DNA of 16,627 nt from Candidatus Tharpella sp. (lineage in GTDB: Bacteria > Desulfobacterota > Anaeroferrophillalia > Anaeroferrophillales > Tharpellaceae): NCBI GenBank assembly GCA_021163565.1, contig JAGGTT010000080.1:1-16627 (forward strand), read 5' to 3'. Within the stretch, counting starts at the first letter, position 1, and each line of letters opens with the position of its first letter. The notes under the pieces were generated by a model, which saw only the letters and a list, made by a program, of their open reading frames with translations, did no database searches and was not told the DNA's origin. Of the stretch, positions 16,034 through 16,627 are shown in pieces. The position numbers were made by a program, and so were the translations under genes.

Positions 16034-16154
16034 CAGCATCAATTAAATATTAATATTTGTGAAACGGCAGTGTCATTAAATATCTAGTTCTTACAGAATA
16101 TATTATGCATTTGTTTAGAAGCATTTAACATGCCAATTTGCAAGATATTAACAT

Positions 16155-16181
16155 AATTGACATATTGCAATAATGTCAATT
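16155..16181. promoter_or_regulatory. Operator-like inverted repeat
   Basis: Arms AATTGACAT (16155-16163) and ATGTCAATT (16173-16181) are perfect inverted copies 9 nt apart. The centre TATTGCAATA (16163-16172) is itself palindromic, so the dyad extends to 13 bp with one bulged base. There is no T-run, so it is not a terminator. On the minus strand the right arm also contains TTGACA, which has TATGTT 18 nt downstream. A transcription-factor site is the simplest reading; the binding protein is unknown. Confidence 0.5.
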
Positions 16182-16273
16182 CACTGTAAAGAAAACCGAC
16201 ACTTTTACAGGTTGTTGTGACTCCTAAGTCTTCAGTTGACAGTTTCTATACATTCAATCACTGATGTACCACA

Positions 16274-16329
16274 GTTTTAAAAAGTGATCTTCTGGGTCTC
16301 ATTCATAAGGGTACTCTTACCAATCAATC
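16274..16329. repeat. Diverged direct repeat, copy B
   Basis: This is the second copy of the element at 15966-16033, in the same orientation, about 300 nt away and about 30 nt beyond the 3' end of the regulator gene. It is shorter than copy A by a small internal gap. Confidence 0.55.
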
Positions 16330-16358
16330 TACCCATTACTTGATATATTTACAGTAAT

Positions 16359-16627
16359 TTATACTAAATACTTAGAGGCCCACAATGCTGCCTGAAGACG
16401 ATTGGGTACATGTATTTTTCTGAAGATACGATAGACGTGACTTTTAACCGTATGCTGACTGATGCACAGGTGATCAGCAATCTGATCATTCGTTGAACCA
16501 ATCCCGATTTCCATCAACACCTCTTTCTCTCTCACAGATAAAGTGACTGGCAGTATAGACTTAAGAGGTGCCGGAGTTTCACCTTCTTTTGCAACTATCT
16601 GCCCCCGGCTCTCAAGGATACAACGGC
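16359..16627 (-). CDS. LuxR/CsgD-family transcriptional regulator, C-terminal part (cut by window edge)
   Basis: The minus-strand frame enters from the right edge and ends in TAA at 16361-16359, giving 88 residues of the C-terminus. After a linker comes a complete LuxR-type helix-turn-helix: LSVREKEVLMEIGIGSTNDQ, then IADHLCISQHTVKSHVYRIF and RKIHVPNRLQAALWA. The VKSHVYRIF and VPNRLQAALWA block resembles CsgD-type regulators, which control matrix or biofilm genes. The N-terminal half, which would show whether it has a receiver domain, is outside the window, so its signal input is unknown. The proximity to a PilZ gene fits a c-di-GMP or biofilm theme, by inference only. Confidence 0.85.
   Translation of the reverse strand, partial: RCILESRGQIVAKEGETPAPLKSILPVTLSVREKEVLMEIGIGSTNDQIADHLCISQHTVKSHVYRIFRKIHVPNRLQAALWASKYLV

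Larger units (their letters stand above)
15798..16358. other. AT-rich intergenic region between pilZ and the luxR-type gene
   Basis: This 561-nt stretch has no convincing reading frame on either strand and is clearly more AT-rich than the rest. It holds, from left to right, the pilZ leader with a small hairpin (15855-15873), a good minus-strand promoter (15904-15932), repeat copy A (15966-16033), a 27-nt dyad (16155-16181) with related half-motifs just before it, and repeat copy B (16274-16329), which lies about 30 nt past the regulator stop. No clear terminator for the regulator gene was seen. Confidence 0.6.

Noticed and set aside
15798..16358. CRISPR array or insertion sequence in the repeat-bearing intergenic region
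   Set aside because: There are only two imperfect copies with a spacing of about 240 nt, no terminal inverted repeats, no transposase and no cas gene.

Overview
The window comes from a Gram-negative bacterium with an LPS-bearing outer membrane. The gene order lysS, lolC, lolD, bamA, skp, fabZ, lpxA, lpxB, msbA, with single TPR proteins upstream, resembles the arrangement I associate with the former Deltaproteobacteria (Desulfobacterota, Geobacter/Desulfuromonas-like). That assignment is an inference from gene order and protein style; no rRNA or other marker is present.

Layout. Positions 1-1000 (minus strand): the start of an HNH endonuclease gene, cut by the window edge, lies just downstream of kdsB (CMP-Kdo synthesis). 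Positions 1125-1652 (plus): a small protein of unknown function with a histone-H1-like Lys/Ala/Pro tail, followed by a clear intrinsic terminator. Positions 2013-3667 (plus): a membrane-anchored YfgM-like TPR protein and a TPR lipoprotein, with an intrinsic terminator between them. Positions 3786-14362 (plus): a dense run of ten genes for lysyl-tRNA synthetase, lipoprotein export (lolC, lolD), outer-membrane protein assembly (bamA, skp), lipid A synthesis (fabZ, lpxA, lpxB) and lipid A flipping (msbA). Positions 14359-15797 (minus): a UDP-glucuronate 4-epimerase-like gene, convergent with msbA through a shared CTAG stop, and a small PilZ protein, separated by a strong hairpin terminator. Positions 15798-16358 are AT-rich and non-coding, with a probable pilZ promoter, an operator-like dyad and two diverged copies of a repeat. 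The window ends in the C-terminal half of a LuxR/CsgD-type regulator (minus).

How it fits together. The main block is envelope biogenesis. FabZ sits beside LpxA, which uses 3-hydroxyacyl-ACP. LpxB makes the disaccharide and MsbA flips the lipid A core. BamA and Skp assemble outer-membrane proteins, LolCD releases lipoproteins, and KdsB supplies Kdo for the inner core. The right end (nucleotide-sugar epimerase, c-di-GMP-type PilZ protein, CsgD-like regulator) suggests surface polysaccharide or biofilm control; this is inferred from neighbourhood only.

I found no convincing new multi-gene system. The points most worth a second look are the absence of lpxD from its usual place between skp and fabZ, the H1-like protein, terminators placed directly before two start codons, and the structured, repeat-bearing intergenic region at 15798-16358.
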